6,880 nt of DNA from Chloroflexota bacterium (lineage in GTDB: Bacteria > Chloroflexota > Anaerolineae > Anaerolineales > Anaerolineaceae): the NCBI GenBank assembly GCA_012797215.1, contig JAAZPN010000023.1:1-6880 (forward strand), written 5' to 3'. The notes under the pieces are model-generated. The model was not told the origin of the DNA and ran no database searches. It worked only from the letters and a program-made list of their open reading frames with translations. Shown one piece after another: positions 6,648-6,880 of the stretch; the first letter of the stretch is position 1, and the number at the start of each line of letters is the position of its first letter. A program made the translations under genes and the position numbers.

Positions 6648-6880
6648 GCGAACTCCCTGTGCTGGTCTGAGAGGTGCTTGCCGTGTGCCAAGGCTTTGTT
6701 GAACAAGTCTCCGATGTGCTCGTCATCGATGCGGTAAAAAATTTGCGTACCCTCCCGACGGCTGGAGACAAAGCGCAGGTCGCGCAGCACGCGCAATTGA
6801 TGGGAAACGGCAGTCTGGCTGGTTTGGGTGCGCTGCGCCAGGTCAGACACACGGATTTCCCCTCCAAGCAGCACCGCCAG
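6644..6880 (-). CDS. ArsR/SmtB-family metal-sensing repressor (partial, N-terminus outside the window)
   Basis: A winged-helix metalloregulator that normally represses its own operon until metal binds. The frame is open at the right edge, so the true start lies beyond 6880; an internal GTG at 6874 would delete the first helices and is not a likely start. Visible parts are helix 3 to recognition helix (VSDLAQRTQTSQTAVSHQLR), the linker into the wing (VLRDLRFVSSRREGTQIFY), and the C-terminal helix. Counting from that GTG, Asp51, His53, His64 and His67 form DxHx10HxxH, the alpha-5 zinc site of CzrA-type (and, with Glu last, SmtB-type) sensors. The alpha-3 site has EIRVSDL where As/Cd/Pb sensors have a Cys-x-Cys type motif, so that site is absent. 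The gene overlaps the ATPase start by 4 bp, so the two are cotranscribed and probably coupled. The operator should lie just outside the window. Confidence 0.9.
   Translation of the reverse strand: MAVLLGGEIRVSDLAQRTQTSQTAVSHQLRVLRDLRFVSSRREGTQIFYRIDDEHIGDLFNKALAHGKHLSDQHREFA
6653..6658 (-). promoter_or_regulatory. Ribosome binding site supporting the GTG start of the ATPase
   Basis: AGGGAG on the minus strand ends 5 nt before the GTG at 6647, inside the 3' end of the repressor gene. It supports this non-ATG start, which also keeps the heavy-metal-associated domain whole; the next in-frame ATG (Met27) would delete the Cys13/Cys16 metal site. Confidence 0.7.

Noticed and set aside
1..6880. Mobile elements, CRISPR arrays, tRNA or rRNA genes, riboswitches
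   Set aside because: No terminal repeats, transposase or integrase motifs, regularly spaced repeats or recognisable structured RNA were seen on either strand.

Overview
The window looks like ordinary chromosomal DNA of a free-living bacterium, most likely a member of the Chloroflexota (Anaerolineae-like). That placement is an inference. It rests on the Thr/Pro-rich 'TPTP' linker behind the lipobox of one lipoprotein, the mix of protein families, and the moderately high GC content. No phage, IS, CRISPR, tRNA or rRNA sequence is visible.

Positions 1-3040 (minus strand) hold a high-affinity phosphate uptake operon in the order pstS-pstC-pstA-pstB. pstB runs off the left edge, and phoU may follow outside the window. 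PstS is the phosphate-binding lipoprotein, PstC and PstA form the membrane channel, and PstB is the ATPase. Upstream of pstS are four Pho-box-like units at an exact 11-bp period, followed by a -10-like hexamer, as expected for control by a PhoB/PhoP-type regulator under phosphate starvation. A strong stem-loop lies between pstS and pstC. It probably lets PstS be made in excess over the membrane and ATPase subunits, and it helps place the true pstC start.

Positions 2948-3248 are a 301-bp divergent intergenic region. To its right, 3249-4469 (plus strand) encodes a lipoprotein of the DUF3048 (YerB-like) family, of unknown function. Its only recognisable promoter element would put the transcription start at the start codon itself, suggesting a leaderless mRNA.

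Positions 4485-6880 (minus strand) hold a heavy-metal resistance module: an ArsR/SmtB-family repressor (cut by the right edge) overlapping by 4 bp a 720-residue P1B-type ATPase. The repressor's visible part carries the alpha-5 metal site DxHx10HxxH typical of Zn/Co sensors and lacks the alpha-3 cysteines of As/Cd/Pb sensors. The ATPase carries the CPC, TM7 Lys and TM8 Asp residues of the Zn/Cd/Pb exporter class. Sensor and pump therefore agree on zinc (or cadmium) as substrate. The DUF3048 gene and the ATPase gene converge with only 15 bp between them, holding a short hairpin.

I see no wholly new system. The points worth a second look are the regulatory architecture of the pst operon, the likely leaderless DUF3048 gene, a Cys cluster in the nucleotide-binding part of the ATPase, and the metal site of the repressor.
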